Assembly (NCBI RefSeq): GCF_005217525.1
Contig: NZ_PNXQ01000001.1
Span: 159,892-223,891, forward strand
DNA from: Paenibacillus terrae
GTDB taxonomy: Bacteria; Bacillota; Bacilli; Paenibacillales; Paenibacillaceae
Length of the DNA stretch: 64,000 bases
Direction of reading: 5' to 3'
Each line of letters starts with the position of its first letter. Position 1 is the first letter of the stretch. Shown here one piece after another: positions 37,353-47,038 of this stretch. The translations under genes were made by a program, and so were the position numbers. The notes below the pieces were generated by a model that saw only the letters and a list, made by a program, of their open reading frames with translations, made no database searches and was not told where the DNA came from.

Positions 37353-38513
37353 CTACGTTACGCAATCCAGCATGATTTGCGCCCAGCGCTGTGCTGAATG
37401 CTGCCATAAAAACCGTTTTCGCACCTCGTCAAGCCCTGCCTCTCCCATTCGTCGCCGCAAGTCAGGTTGCTGGAGCAGTCCAATGACGGCAGCAGCCATT
37501 TCCTGCTCCCCCGGAGATGATGACACAAGCCAGCCCGTCTCCCCGTGTTGTACAACCTCCGGGATGCCGCCCGTACGGGAAGCAACTACGGGTACACCTG
37601 CGGCCATCGCTTCCAGATTGACCAGCCCGAAGGCCTCATTTCCCACCGAAGGAACGACGGTCACATCGGCCAACTGGTACAGCGAGGCCAGTGCCGGATG
37701 AGGAACATAGTCGAGAAACTCGACGTGCTTCCCCATCCTGAGCTTACGCATCTGCCGATGCAGCGACGCCGAATAGGGTGTGAGACGGTCCTGCCCGTAA
37801 TAGGCACTGCCCGCAATGAGCAGCAGCACATCCGGGCAGGCGCGGGCGATACGCGGCAGGGCCTTGAGCAGCCGATGAACGCCCTTGCCGGGCACCAGCC
37901 TGCCCGCATATAGTATGATCCGGCGGCCTGCCCAGCCAAAATCGTTCAGCCGCGCCGCTCTGACCGCTTCTGCCGCAGGTGTCCAGCGCGGCAGGAAATC
38001 GCCGGGATGAATGCCCAGCTCATTTATAGCGATGCGTTGCCTGACAGCATCAGAGCTGTCAGCAGCTACGACTGATCGCATGTAGGCGCTGTTCACAATG
38101 ATCCGCTCCAGCGGCTGCAGCAGTCGTTTCACTTCCTTCCGTTGCAGGTACGGCTCCCGAATGAAAGTGGTCGAATGCAAAGTCAGTACGATCCGGCTAT
38201 CGGGCAAAGCGTTGTGGATCGCATATGCCGCAGCAGGGCGGTTGTGTACATCGACCACCGCAGGAGACCATCTTTTCAGGTCGGAAATCACCTTGGAAAT
38301 ATAGCTTGACCCTTGCTTATAACGTATGCAGGGCACCCCGTCCACATCGGCGTTATCCGGTACCTCTTCTCCCCGTATGCCATATATCTGTACCTGAAGC
38401 TTATCGCTGGCCAGTGGTACCATATGGGCAATAACCCGCTCCACCGAACTGCTGCGGGGCGAAGGTATAACAAAAGAACCCGGTGTAACGACTGCTACCT
38501 TCGGCCTCTGCAT
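37353..38513 (-). CDS. Glycosyltransferase family 4
   Basis: 386 aa GT-B enzyme. N-terminal VTPGSFVIPSPRSSSVERVI loop; donor domain IILYAGRLVPGKGVHRLL, LLIAGSAYYG, and E-x7-E in GNEAFGLVNLEAMAAGVPVV followed by SRTGGIPEVV. It resembles spore-coat type glycosyltransferases such as YtcC/CotSA-like proteins; this is inferred from the local context (YheC/YheD divergently next door). ATG 38513 is preceded by GAAGGTG. Acceptor unknown. Confidence 0.88.
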   Translation of the reverse strand: MQRPKVAVVTPGSFVIPSPRSSSVERVIAHMVPLASDKLQVQIYGIRGEEVPDNADVDGVPCIRYKQGSSYISKVISDLKRWSPAVVDVHNRPAAAYAIHNALPDSRIVLTLHSTTFIREPYLQRKEVKRLLQPLERIIVNSAYMRSVVAADSSDAVRQRIAINELGIHPGDFLPRWTPAAEAVRAARLNDFGWAGRRIILYAGRLVPGKGVHRLLKALPRIARACPDVLLLIAGSAYYGQDRLTPYSASLHRQMRKLRMGKHVEFLDYVPHPALASLYQLADVTVVPSVGNEAFGLVNLEAMAAGVPVVASRTGGIPEVVQHGETGWLVSSSPGEQEMAAAVIGLLQQPDLRRRMGEAGLDEVRKRFLWQHSAQRWAQIMLDCVT

Positions 38514-38737
38514 CAGTCCTGCACCTTCTTTCCTCTCTGATTCAAGCGATCCTGCTCATTCAACACTCCTACACTCATGGTGTATCATATCGTCTCCCTG
38601 CCTGAAAGGTGCCTGGCTCCTTACTTTGGGCAAGCAGCAAGGCAACCGTCCATGCCTGGCCGATCTTTGAAACATATGATGGACTAGAACCACTGAGTTG
38701 TCAGTTAGAGTCTCAACAAGGAAGGGCGGACATACCC

Positions 38738-39853
38738 ATGCTGCATGTCGGCATCATGCTCAACCCGGCGACGTACCGGGGCATCCCCGCCATGAGGACG
38801 GGTTATGAATCACTCGTCAATTACGAAGACGCCGGATTGAGCTACGAGCTAATTCCCTGCTTTCTTCGTCTGGAGAATATTCATATACCATCTGGAACAT
38901 GCCGGGCTTTTGTTAAACATGGTAACGGCTATCATCAGATGACTCTCCCGTTGCCACAGGTCATCCACAATCGGACACTCTATCGACAGAACGAAAACGC
39001 CAGTGACATCAACAGACTGGTACAGAACGGAATTTATATCTTTAATGAACAAAACCGTTTCCGTAAGGACCACATACATGCGATATTGCAGGAAGACCCT
39101 CTGCTGCACCCTCATCTTCCGCGAACGCTGCAAGGCAACCTGGCTTCGATTCGTACCTTGATGGAGCAAACCGGAGATGTCGTCATCAAGCCAAGCAGCG
39201 GGAGCATCGGCAAAGGAATTATGCGTCTGAGACATTCCCGTGGTGACTGGACCTTACAATGCGCACATCCCGCTGTACCGGAGCGCTGGATCACCCTGCG
39301 CCTGCATGCCGGAGAACTGCCTGCATTTCTGCCCAAGCGGCTGTTGCATAGTCCTCATATCGTGCAGGAAACTTTACCGCTCGCTTTGTATAACAACCGC
39401 CCTTTTGATATTCGCGTGACGGTTCAACGCGGATATGGCAGCATTTGGAGCGTAACAGGCATGTTTGCCAAAATTGCTCCCTCCCACACCTTCGTTTCCA
39501 ATGTGGCGCAGGGTGGCTCAGCCCGTTTCTTGCCAGAGGTGCTGTCACAGGTACGGACGGCTCAGCCATGGAACACAGCCCGTCTGATGAATGAATTGGA
39601 AAGGCTCGCGCTGCAAATCGTCCATCGGCTGGCACAAAACCTTCCCCGGCTGGCTGACGTCGGTCTGGACCTGGGCATTACGCAAGAAGGCAAGATTGTT
39701 TTTATCGAATGCAACGGCCGCGATCAGCGCTACGGATTCAGCCAGGCGGGCATGAACAATGTCTGGAAAGAAACGTACACTCAGCCGATGGCTTACGCCC
39801 GTTGGCTTCTCAAACGGATGCCCCCGGCGGACACCGACCGTCCACTGTATTGA
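38738..39853 (+). CDS. YheC/YheD family ATP-grasp spore coat-associated protein
   Basis: 371 aa from ATG 38738 (SD AAGGAAGGGCGG 8 nt upstream); the open frame extends to 38609 but without an SD. N-terminal domain LHVGIMLNPATYRG, ATP-grasp core: VVIKPSSGSIGKGIMRL (phosphate loop), DIRVTVQRGYG, FIECNGRDQRYGF (metal-binding Glu/Asn). The family is found in spore formers and is named for B. subtilis coat-associated YheC and YheD; its reaction is unknown. It is divergent from the GT4 gene. Confidence 0.9.
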   Translation: MLHVGIMLNPATYRGIPAMRTGYESLVNYEDAGLSYELIPCFLRLENIHIPSGTCRAFVKHGNGYHQMTLPLPQVIHNRTLYRQNENASDINRLVQNGIYIFNEQNRFRKDHIHAILQEDPLLHPHLPRTLQGNLASIRTLMEQTGDVVIKPSSGSIGKGIMRLRHSRGDWTLQCAHPAVPERWITLRLHAGELPAFLPKRLLHSPHIVQETLPLALYNNRPFDIRVTVQRGYGSIWSVTGMFAKIAPSHTFVSNVAQGGSARFLPEVLSQVRTAQPWNTARLMNELERLALQIVHRLAQNLPRLADVGLDLGITQEGKIVFIECNGRDQRYGFSQAGMNNVWKETYTQPMAYARWLLKRMPPADTDRPLY

Positions 39854-39941
39854 TTTACGTCACATTCTGTGTCAATATAGTTCAGAGCGGCCGGACATGT
39901 TCCGGCCAAGACGGCTCGGAAATGAACAAGGGGGATCTGAA

Positions 39942-40739
39942 ATGGCAAAACAGTGGCTGCGGCTCATGACTGAGCTATCATCGCGCAAGTGGGTGTGCCG
40001 GGTTGTGGGTTCCTTTGCCCAAAGCGGTGCAAGCCGACTTTTTATCCCCACCTTTATACGTACGTACCAGATCCAGACGCATGAGGCTGAACAGGAATGG
40101 AAGGAATACCGTTCCCTGAACGCCTATTTTACACGCAAATTAAAAGCGGGCATGCGCCCGATTGATACGAACGCCGAGGTGATGACCAGTCCAGTGGATG
40201 CGCGGATTACGTTCACTGGCCCAATTACATCCGGCACGATTTTGAATGTCAAAGGTCAGGACTATACGCTGGATGAGTTGCTTAACCGTTCGCCGCGTCT
40301 TGAGAAATACACGCACGGCTATGCTTTTGTGCTGTATCTCAGCCCGACTGATTATCATCGTATTCATGCGCCGGTATCCGGTACACTGGTGGAGAAGGAA
40401 CATTTGCGCGGCAAGGTATATCCGGTGAATGACTTCGGCTTACAGCACATGAGAGCGGTTCTGAGCCGCAATGAACGGCAGATTACGTACATTGCCCATG
40501 AATACGGCGAGGTGGCGGTCGTCAAGGTTGGCGCGATGAATGTAAGCAGCATCAAATACACCGATGACGAAGCCCTCTCATGGGAAAAAGGCGACGATCT
40601 CGCCTATTTCGAGTTTGGATCAACCGTCGTTCTGTTGACCGAAAATGGCACATTTGAACCTGACCCTGTGCTGAAGCTGGGAGATGTAGTTAGAATGGGA
40701 CAGCGTCTCGGTTGCTTCCGGCACGATCCCAAAGCATAA
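39942..40739 (+). CDS. psd: Phosphatidylserine decarboxylase proenzyme
   Basis: 265 aa from ATG 39942 (SD AAGGGGGAT). Upstream in-frame codons are not used. Conserved segments SLNAYFTRKLKAGMRP, SPVDARIT, LSPTDYHRIHAPVSG, IAHEYGEVAVVKVGAMNV. The self-cleavage site reads FGST rather than the common LGST, with Ser227 becoming the pyruvoyl group. It converts phosphatidylserine to phosphatidylethanolamine at the membrane. No pssA lies nearby. Confidence 0.94.
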   Translation: MAKQWLRLMTELSSRKWVCRVVGSFAQSGASRLFIPTFIRTYQIQTHEAEQEWKEYRSLNAYFTRKLKAGMRPIDTNAEVMTSPVDARITFTGPITSGTILNVKGQDYTLDELLNRSPRLEKYTHGYAFVLYLSPTDYHRIHAPVSGTLVEKEHLRGKVYPVNDFGLQHMRAVLSRNERQITYIAHEYGEVAVVKVGAMNVSSIKYTDDEALSWEKGDDLAYFEFGSTVVLLTENGTFEPDPVLKLGDVVRMGQRLGCFRHDPKA

Positions 40740-40779
40740 GCGAATTTGCCGTTACATCACGGCAACGGCGACACGGATG

Positions 40780-40812
40780 AAAGGACCCGGCAGCATTGCT
40801 CAGGTCCTTTTT
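40780..40812 (+). terminator. Terminator of psd
   Basis: AAAGGACC (40780-40787) and GGTCCTTT (40803-40810) with a 15-nt loop, ending in TTTTT. Confidence 0.8.
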
Positions 40813-40906
40813 GGCGTTTATCTTTTTATTCGTTATAGGAATATCCTTAGAACCACACGTTCACCTCTCCGTCGCTAGGCTACAGCCTGTCCACCCGCTC
40901 ATTCCT

Positions 40907-41692
40907 TCACCTGATCTCAGACGGACTTTTCCCAGTGTACTGCTTGAATTGACGGCTGAAGAAAAAAATATCCCGGTATCCCAAAGCCTCTGCCACCTCA
41001 GTCACATTCATTCCGGCATGCAGCAACAGATGCTGTGCGCGCTCAATTCGCATGCTGATGATATGAGATTGAGCGGAAACACCCAGCAACTCCTTGAATT
41101 TGATTGAAAAATAGCGCGGTGACAGCCCTGCCCGTGCCGCCAAATCCTCGACGCGATGAGGAAGCCCCGGATGCTGGCGCACATAATTGGCCGTTTCCCG
41201 GATGACTTCGGTGAGCTGATGGCTGACCGGCTGCTCCTGCGGCTCCTTGCGGTCGGCACGCAGCAAATGTATCATGAGCTGCTTCAGGATTAGCCTGCCC
41301 TCCTCCTCGGCCCCGTAAGCGAGTTCCAGGCGCAGACGGACGTACCTGGCAAGCATATGCTCCACCTCGACCATTTCCTCCAGCATTCGATAGCTGGCAG
41401 GAATGATCTCCGGCTGCTCGGTAAGATCAAAATGGATATAGGTAAGTACTAGCGGCTTCTGAGGGTTATGTGTGGCATGAGTATCATCCCCCGGCTTGAA
41501 CAGGAAGCAACTTCCTTTGCTTACCGGAAAGGATTCCCCGTTCAATACAACCGTTCCTTCACCGCTCCATACATAAAATAAATCATAGTTTGGCATCGGC
41601 CTTTCGCGCACCTGCCATTTCCAGCCCGGCTCGCACACAATTTTGGCAAAGGCGGACAACAGGATGAACGATGACGCAGACGTATCCAGCAA
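40907..41692 (-). CDS. AraC-family transcriptional regulator
   Basis: 261 aa. N-terminal cupin (PNYDLFYVWSGEGTVVL, PGDDTHATHNP) for ligand sensing and C-terminal double HTH (DLAARAGLSPRYFSIKFKEL and VTEVAEALGYRDIFFFSRQF). TTG 41692 is chosen as start because AGGAGG lies 8 nt upstream; the GTG at 41701 overlaps that site. Typical of sugar-responsive AraC regulators of Firmicutes. It is divergent from the aminotransferase gene, which may be its target; no operator was identified. Confidence 0.9.
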   Translation of the reverse strand: MLDTSASSFILLSAFAKIVCEPGWKWQVRERPMPNYDLFYVWSGEGTVVLNGESFPVSKGSCFLFKPGDDTHATHNPQKPLVLTYIHFDLTEQPEIIPASYRMLEEMVEVEHMLARYVRLRLELAYGAEEEGRLILKQLMIHLLRADRKEPQEQPVSHQLTEVIRETANYVRQHPGLPHRVEDLAARAGLSPRYFSIKFKELLGVSAQSHIISMRIERAQHLLLHAGMNVTEVAEALGYRDIFFFSRQFKQYTGKSPSEIR

Positions 41693-41847
41693 AACCTGCA
41701 CCTCCTTATGCTATTCTTTCGTTGTCCCAGATCCCGTTAAATTATAATATAAGCGCAGAACAGCCATTACGCAAAAAATAAAGCTTTTCCTCCATTTTTG
41801 CTTTTTAATTTTGTGTAAGTGTTTTTCTTTTTCTGGGACGCTTTTGC

Positions 41848-41876
41848 GTGACGCTTACCGTGTGTAATGCTATAAT
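41848..41876 (+). promoter_or_regulatory. SigmaA-type promoter of the aminotransferase gene
   Basis: GTGACG (4 of 6 to TTGACA), 17-nt spacer, perfect TATAAT (41871-41876). Transcription would begin near 41883. Confidence 0.65.
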
Positions 41877-41911
41877 ATGTAATCAAAATGACTTGGAAGG
41901 ATGAAACCGGA

Positions 41912-43210
41912 ATGAATCCACTGGCAGCGCAGTTAAACCGCAACATTCAGGCAGGCAACGAGCATGTATATGAAATGCTTTCTCTTTTAGGTAAAGAGAT
42001 TTATTTCCCAAAAGAAGGAATTTTGAGTCAATCGGCAGAGGCGGGGAAACTTGCTAAAAAATATAACGCTACGATTGGTATTGCTACCGAGGGTAGCGGC
42101 CCTATGCATTTGGGGGTCATTCAGGAGAAGCTGTCCGCATACAGCCCCAAGGACCTGTACCCTTATGCGCCCCCTGCGGGCAAGCCTGAGCTGCGTAGTG
42201 TATGGCGGGAAAAAATGCTGAAGGAAAACCCGTCGCTGGCGGGAAAAAGCTACGGCCTACCGGTGGTTACGAACGCGCTGACTCATGGTTTGAGCATCGT
42301 TGCCGACCTCTTTACAGATGAAGGGGATGCTGTCATTTATCCAGACAAAAACTGGGAAAACTATGAACTGACCTTCGGTATTCGCCGTCATGGACGATTG
42401 GTAAATTTCCCATTGTTCACAGAGGACCAACATTTTAATAGTGATGGGTTACGCGAAGCACTGCTGGCGCAGAAGGATTACGGCAAAGCCATTGTTGTGT
42501 TGAACTTCCCGAACAACCCGACTGGCTATACACCGGGAGTCGAAGAGGGCAAAGCCATTGTTGCTGCCATTCAGGAAGCTGCGGAAGCAGGCATCAATGT
42601 CGTAGTTGTAACAGATGACGCTTATTTTGGTCTGTTCTTCGAGGACTCCCTGCATGAATCGCTATTCGGCCAGTTAGCTGGACTTCATCCAAGAATTTTA
42701 CCAGTCAAAATTGACGGAGCCACCAAAGAAGAATTCGTTTGGGGCTTCCGTGTCGGATTTATTACCTTCGCTTCGGAACATCAGGACGTGCTGAGCGCAC
42801 TGGAGCAAAAAGCATTGGGAATTATACGGGCAACGATTTCCAGCGGCCCTCACCCGTCGCAAACCTTCGTGCTGGATGCTCTCAAATCACCGGATTTTGA
42901 GCAACAGAAGGAAGAAAAGTTCCAAATCATGAAAGGCCGGGCCAACAAGGTCAAGGCGCTACTTGATAGCGGAAAATACGGAGATGTATGGAGCTACTAT
43001 CCTTTCAACTCGGGTTATTTCATGTGTCTCAAGCTGAACGGCTTGTCCGCCGAACAACTGCGCACACATCTGCTGGAGCAATATGGGGTGGGAACGATTG
43101 CACTGGGTGAGCATGATCTCCGTATCGCGTTCTCCTGTATCGAGGAAGAATATCTGGAAGACTTGTACGACATTGTTTATCGTGGTGTGCAAGACTTATT
43201 GAACGCCTAA
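41912..43210 (+). CDS. PLP-dependent aminotransferase class I/II
   Basis: 432 aa from ATG 41912 (AAGGA 10 nt upstream). An ATG at 41888 would sit about 5 nt from the predicted transcription start with no SD, so it is rejected. Fold type I: NFPNNPTGYTPG, VVVTDDAYFGLFF, then a PLP-lysine region around IDGATKEEFVWGFRVGF, and the C-terminal LRIAFSCIEEE with the substrate Arg. It resembles aromatic or branched-chain type aminotransferases; the substrate is unclear. Confidence 0.9.
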   Translation: MNPLAAQLNRNIQAGNEHVYEMLSLLGKEIYFPKEGILSQSAEAGKLAKKYNATIGIATEGSGPMHLGVIQEKLSAYSPKDLYPYAPPAGKPELRSVWREKMLKENPSLAGKSYGLPVVTNALTHGLSIVADLFTDEGDAVIYPDKNWENYELTFGIRRHGRLVNFPLFTEDQHFNSDGLREALLAQKDYGKAIVVLNFPNNPTGYTPGVEEGKAIVAAIQEAAEAGINVVVVTDDAYFGLFFEDSLHESLFGQLAGLHPRILPVKIDGATKEEFVWGFRVGFITFASEHQDVLSALEQKALGIIRATISSGPHPSQTFVLDALKSPDFEQQKEEKFQIMKGRANKVKALLDSGKYGDVWSYYPFNSGYFMCLKLNGLSAEQLRTHLLEQYGVGTIALGEHDLRIAFSCIEEEYLEDLYDIVYRGVQDLLNA

Positions 43211-43255
43211 TCTAATCGGTCGGTATGAACTGGTTAGACTTATAGCTGGATTAAG

Positions 43256-43289
43256 CGGTGTGCCGGATGTTGCGGCATACCGTTTTTTT
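43256..43289 (+). terminator. Terminator of the aminotransferase gene
   Basis: CGGTGTGCCG (43256-43265) and CGGCATACCG (43273-43282), one wobble, followed by seven T. Confidence 0.9.
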
Positions 43290-43328
43290 ATACCCCCTGT
43301 TGAACGATTCATTCCCAACTCGAAGCAC

Positions 43329-44606
43329 TTATCCCTCAGCAGCCAGCAAAGATTGTTGTGCCAGCGGCAGCAAAATGATAACCTCCGTACCCGCTCCCGG
43401 CTCGCTCTCATACCGTATACTGCCGTTCATCGCTTCAATCATGCGAAAAGAGACTGCTGTTCCCAGCCCTGTTCCTACTTCTTTGGTCGAAAAAAACAAA
43501 GTGCCTACCCGTTCCAGATGTTCCGGGCTCATGCCTTTTCCAGTATCCTTGATATTCAGACATGCCTTCTCTTCCTGAACTACCAGCTTTATGTCTACCT
43601 TGCCTCCATCTTCCGCAGCCTCAATCGCATTTTTCGTGATATGAATTAACGCCTGCAACAGTTGATTACGATCCGTATGTAGATATATATCATTCCTCAG
43701 CTCCGTCTGCATTCTTACGCCTTGCTTGGCCGCCATCGGTTTCAGGAGCAGAACAATCTGTTGGACCATACCGGACAAATCCATCAGCTCCGTCTTCCCA
43801 ATCTGTGGCTTGGATAAATTCAAATAGTCGCTAATGATTCTTTCAGCCCGATCCACCTCCGCCAGCGCCAGCGCCATATATCTGCGGTTTTTTCCTTCCA
43901 GCCCTGACTGGGCCATTTGCAGGAACCCTTTTACGACCGTCAACGGATTACGAACTTCGTGAGCCATGGAAGCGGCCAGTTCCCCTAACGTATTGAGACG
44001 TTCAGCATATTTGATCTTTTTTCTCATCTCTTCCCGTTCGAGACTAAACTCCATCCAGCAAGAGGCAGCTCCGATACTTAGAAATTGAATTATAGCAAAC
44101 CAAAGGATCCCCTTGATCAGCTCGACTTCATCCTCATTCAGTCTGCCGTTGGCCCAGGAATGCATCATAAGAACAACCAGCATGATCACATTCATCCACA
44201 CACTCATGAGCAAGTTTATCAATACCCGGGCCAGCATGCCTTTGAGCTGCATAAATTTTTTTCTCACCAAGAGAGGTACGAGATAACATAACATCATGCT
44301 AAGCAGCCCCACACCGATGGAATCAGGTCCAACATAAATGCGGGCCAGCATCATGAGTGTTATATTCACTAGTCCTGCTCCGGGGCCAAAATATAAAACG
44401 GAGAGGATCAGCGGAACATATCGGAGATCCCAAAGGAAGCCGTACCAGCTATACGAGAAAATAAGACAAAGCACAGAAGAGATACCCAGCACCCCTCCCA
44501 TGAGCAACGGGGTCTGTTTCATATGTCGATAATCCGATAAAGCGCTGTACACCAGCAAGGGTACAAAAACCAGAAATATATTCACGAGCAGCTTGTCTGC
44601 CAGCAT
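43329..44606 (-). CDS. KinB-like sensor histidine kinase
   Basis: 425 aa from ATG 44606, the size of B. subtilis KinB (428); a longer frame to 44744 lacks an SD. Six hydrophobic segments at about 5-180 form a 5TM-5TMR_LYT-type sensor. HisKA with MAHEVRNPLTVVKG (phospho-His216), then HATPase: QALIHITKNAIEAAEDGG (N box), NIKDTGKGM (G1), FFSTKEVGTGLG (F/G2). The likely role is feeding phosphate into the Spo0 phosphorelay. No response regulator gene is adjacent, as expected for phosphorelay kinases. Confidence 0.88.
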   Translation of the reverse strand: MLADKLLVNIFLVFVPLLVYSALSDYRHMKQTPLLMGGVLGISSVLCLIFSYSWYGFLWDLRYVPLILSVLYFGPGAGLVNITLMMLARIYVGPDSIGVGLLSMMLCYLVPLLVRKKFMQLKGMLARVLINLLMSVWMNVIMLVVLMMHSWANGRLNEDEVELIKGILWFAIIQFLSIGAASCWMEFSLEREEMRKKIKYAERLNTLGELAASMAHEVRNPLTVVKGFLQMAQSGLEGKNRRYMALALAEVDRAERIISDYLNLSKPQIGKTELMDLSGMVQQIVLLLKPMAAKQGVRMQTELRNDIYLHTDRNQLLQALIHITKNAIEAAEDGGKVDIKLVVQEEKACLNIKDTGKGMSPEHLERVGTLFFSTKEVGTGLGTAVSFRMIEAMNGSIRYESEPGAGTEVIILLPLAQQSLLAAEG

Positions 44607-44763
44607 CTCGTCGTTCCCACTTTCCAAGTAATAATGATTATATACTTCTTCTATTCTCGACAAAACGTGTCTTTTCCTCTCTATCCCCTCATATCCGCTG
44701 AAAAAAATAAGGCGATCCGGCAATGTACCTCCACGTTGGCCCACGCAATCCGAAAATCGGCTT

Positions 44764-44772
44764 CATAATATA
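44764..44772 (+). promoter_or_regulatory. SigmaK-like -10 before the YjcZ-like gene
   Basis: CATAATATA matches CATAnnnTA, 41 nt before the start codon. A CAC sequence lies 19 nt upstream, slightly farther than usual, so the -35 is weak. Confidence 0.45.
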
Positions 44773-44812
44773 CGGTGTATCCTACATCACAAGGACCGAG
44801 AGGAGAATGAGC

Positions 44813-44929
44813 ATGGGAGCAGAAGAAACAAGAGGCGGTTACGGTGGTTTCGGCGCATTCACAAGCACAGGAACGATTCTGGTGCTGTTCATTTTGTTAG
44901 TAATCATCAGCAAAACGATTTTTATTTAA
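44813..44929 (+). CDS. YjcZ-like small sporulation membrane peptide
   Basis: 38 aa from ATG 44813 (AGGAG 7 nt upstream). A short Gly-rich head (RGGYGGFGAFTSTG) and one hydrophobic helix (TILVLFILLVIISKTIFI). This head-plus-helix pattern is that of the YjcZ family of tiny spore proteins, which are made late in sporulation. Function unknown. A sigmaK-like -10 lies upstream and a strong terminator downstream. Confidence 0.85.
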   Translation: MGAEETRGGYGGFGAFTSTGTILVLFILLVIISKTIFI

Positions 44930-44978
44930 GCAGAATGACATCTGCGCCCACGGCTGACCCATAGCAGTACCCACGCAA

Positions 44979-45030
44979 AAAGGCTATTCTGCAAACAGCG
45001 CTTGCTGCTTACGGAATAGCCTTTGTTTTT
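44979..45030. terminator. Bidirectional terminator
   Basis: AAAGGCTATTC (44979-44989) and GAATAGCCTTT (45014-45024) are perfect; GTTTTT follows on plus and a T-run (from AAAA) on minus. It serves the YjcZ-like gene and ecsB, which converge here. Confidence 0.9.
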
Positions 45031-45047
45031 ACTTTATACACACAGGA

Positions 45048-46277
45048 TCAAACTTCTTCCTCATCTTGACCGTCCAGACGCCATTTTTTCGCCTGAGCGC
45101 CTCGTACTAGGTATACTACCAGCACTCCACCAGCCAGCGTAAGCAGTGTGGTGACCAGCCCTTCAGTTCCTCTCAACAAAAAAGGAAGCCACAGGATGAC
45201 CGCAACCGGCAACAGCAGCCGGACAACAAAGTCCAGGAAAGACGCACGACGGGTATGTACAGGAAGCGGATAGAGCTGAAGCCATAGCGAATCCTTATGG
45301 TACTGCCTTAACGAAGTAATCTGCACGCCGATCAGGAATATAAAAAATAAATACACAGCGATACCGATCCAGCTCGTATGCGTGATCCATATAATCAACA
45401 GGCCGAGGATCCCCAGTCGTATCACCATCCCCACAGGCTCTGTGCGCACAAAGGTCTTAAACAGCAGGTAACGATAAGCACCCCTTTTGTCCCACGGTAT
45501 GTTACCGCCTAACCAGGACAACCAGCGACGCGGAGTCACTCTCTGCGTAAGGGCCGGCACATCAACAAACCAGCCCAAAGTACGCATCACACGGGCAGCC
45601 TGTACGCCTTCTGTACGGATCAGGTTCTCCCATGCCACCAACAGCTTGACCGGAAAACGCAGGACAAGCACGTACACCACACCCACCAGCACGATAAACG
45701 GCAAGCTGCGCAGCGGAGGCTGCCACAGCCATGCGGCTACCAGCAGCACGGCCAGCGCCCAGCGAAGCAGACGATACGCCATACTCGCACTGCGCGATAC
45801 CATGCGCAGCTCCTGCCAGCCCCCATAGCTAAACAGCAGCTTCAGCAGCACGAACAGCAGTATGGTCAGCAGTAGTGGCTTAGGCGCAGTATCGCTGCGG
45901 ATATACAACGGCCACGCGATCACAAGCAGCAACAGCAGACCAAATATTTTATATACCACGCCACGGATACGGCTGGACTTAAAATATTCGTGCATCGCAT
46001 GCTCCTGAGGACGCAGGAAGACGATATCGGCTTCGTTCAAATACGTACGGAAGCTCATATGAGCGATCGGAACGGCTACAGTGAGCATAATCCAGCGGAT
46101 GGGCAAATCCGGCGGGATATGCATAATCAGCGACGTGTACCACGCGGCAAAGGCAATCAGCGCAAAGCCGAAGACGACCGCCAGGCCGCTCTGAATGACA
46201 TAGCCGAGATAAGGCAGCACTTGTCCCCAGAACGCAGCACGTCTTTCTTTATGCAAACGTTGCAAATCCATGCTCAT
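45048..46277 (-). CDS. ecsB: ABC transporter permease EcsB
   Basis: 409 aa, about 8-10 membrane segments. N-terminus LQRLHKERRAAFWGQVLPYL and the DIVFLRPQEHAMHEYFKSS motif are characteristic of EcsB. It overlaps ecsA by 4 nt. In Bacillus the Ecs transporter affects protein secretion, competence and RasP-mediated intramembrane proteolysis; the substrate is still unclear. ecsC is not seen downstream. Confidence 0.93.
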   Translation of the reverse strand: MSMDLQRLHKERRAAFWGQVLPYLGYVIQSGLAVVFGFALIAFAAWYTSLIMHIPPDLPIRWIMLTVAVPIAHMSFRTYLNEADIVFLRPQEHAMHEYFKSSRIRGVVYKIFGLLLLLVIAWPLYIRSDTAPKPLLLTILLFVLLKLLFSYGGWQELRMVSRSASMAYRLLRWALAVLLVAAWLWQPPLRSLPFIVLVGVVYVLVLRFPVKLLVAWENLIRTEGVQAARVMRTLGWFVDVPALTQRVTPRRWLSWLGGNIPWDKRGAYRYLLFKTFVRTEPVGMVIRLGILGLLIIWITHTSWIGIAVYLFFIFLIGVQITSLRQYHKDSLWLQLYPLPVHTRRASFLDFVVRLLLPVAVILWLPFLLRGTEGLVTTLLTLAGGVLVVYLVRGAQAKKWRLDGQDEEEV

Positions 46278-47020
46278 TCCCTGCCCTGTACCAGCTCATA
46301 AAATGCATCTTCCAGCGGCATGCCCGGCTTACCCGCCTGTGCTGTCACTTCGTCCAGCGTGCCCTGTGCAATGATGGCACCCTGATGAAGCACAATGAAA
46401 CGATCACAATAATTTTCAATCGTGGACAAAATATGAGAACTGAGTAAAATGGACGAGCCCGAGCGCTTCATTTCCAGCATAAAATCAAGCAGGGAACGAA
46501 TACCGAGCGGGTCCAGACCCAAAAATGGCTCATCAATGACATACAGTGGCGGCCCCGCCAAAAATGCGCACATAATCATCACTTTCTGGCGCATCCCTTT
46601 GGAGAGATGCATCGACATGCTTCCGCTCTTATCCCGCATACGGAACAAGTCCAGCATTTGGTCACTGCGAGTGCGAAAATCAGCTTCATTGACTCCATAC
46701 GCTCTGGCGGTGAATTCCATATGCTCCATCACGGTCATTTCGGGATACAGCTCTGGAGACTCGGGTACAAAAGCAATGGCTCCCTGATACTGCTCGGGAT
46801 TGTCCGCCTGCTTATGTCCCTGCACGCGGATTTCTCCCGCCTGTGGTGTCATCAGGCCCAAAATATGCTTCATCGTCGTACTTTTCCCGGCTCCGTTCAG
46901 ACCGATCAGCCCCACCATTTCGCCCGGCTTTACATCCAGAGAAATCTGGTGCAGCACCGGGCGCTTGGCGCTGTATCCGCCTGTCAGTCCATTAATTTGC
47001 AATACAGGCTGTTGTTCCAT
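46274..47020 (-). CDS. ecsA: ABC transporter ATP-binding protein EcsA
   Basis: 248 aa from ATG 47020, the same length as B. subtilis EcsA (247). Walker A GLNGAGKST, signature LSKGMRQKVMIMCAF, Walker B and D-loop LYVIDEPFLGLDP, and the switch His in LLSSHIL. An in-frame GTG at 47038 follows the helicase stop directly and has no SD. Located right after the helicase gene and coupled to ecsB. Confidence 0.94.
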   Translation of the reverse strand: MEQQPVLQINGLTGGYSAKRPVLHQISLDVKPGEMVGLIGLNGAGKSTTMKHILGLMTPQAGEIRVQGHKQADNPEQYQGAIAFVPESPELYPEMTVMEHMEFTARAYGVNEADFRTRSDQMLDLFRMRDKSGSMSMHLSKGMRQKVMIMCAFLAGPPLYVIDEPFLGLDPLGIRSLLDFMLEMKRSGSSILLSSHILSTIENYCDRFIVLHQGAIIAQGTLDEVTAQAGKPGMPLEDAFYELVQGRE

Positions 47021-47038
47021 GGCTCCCCCTCTTCTCAC

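Noticed and set aside
41888..41911. ATG 41888 as start of the aminotransferase
   Set aside because: It is about 5 nt from the predicted transcription start and has no SD, whereas ATG 41912 has AAGGA 10 nt upstream.
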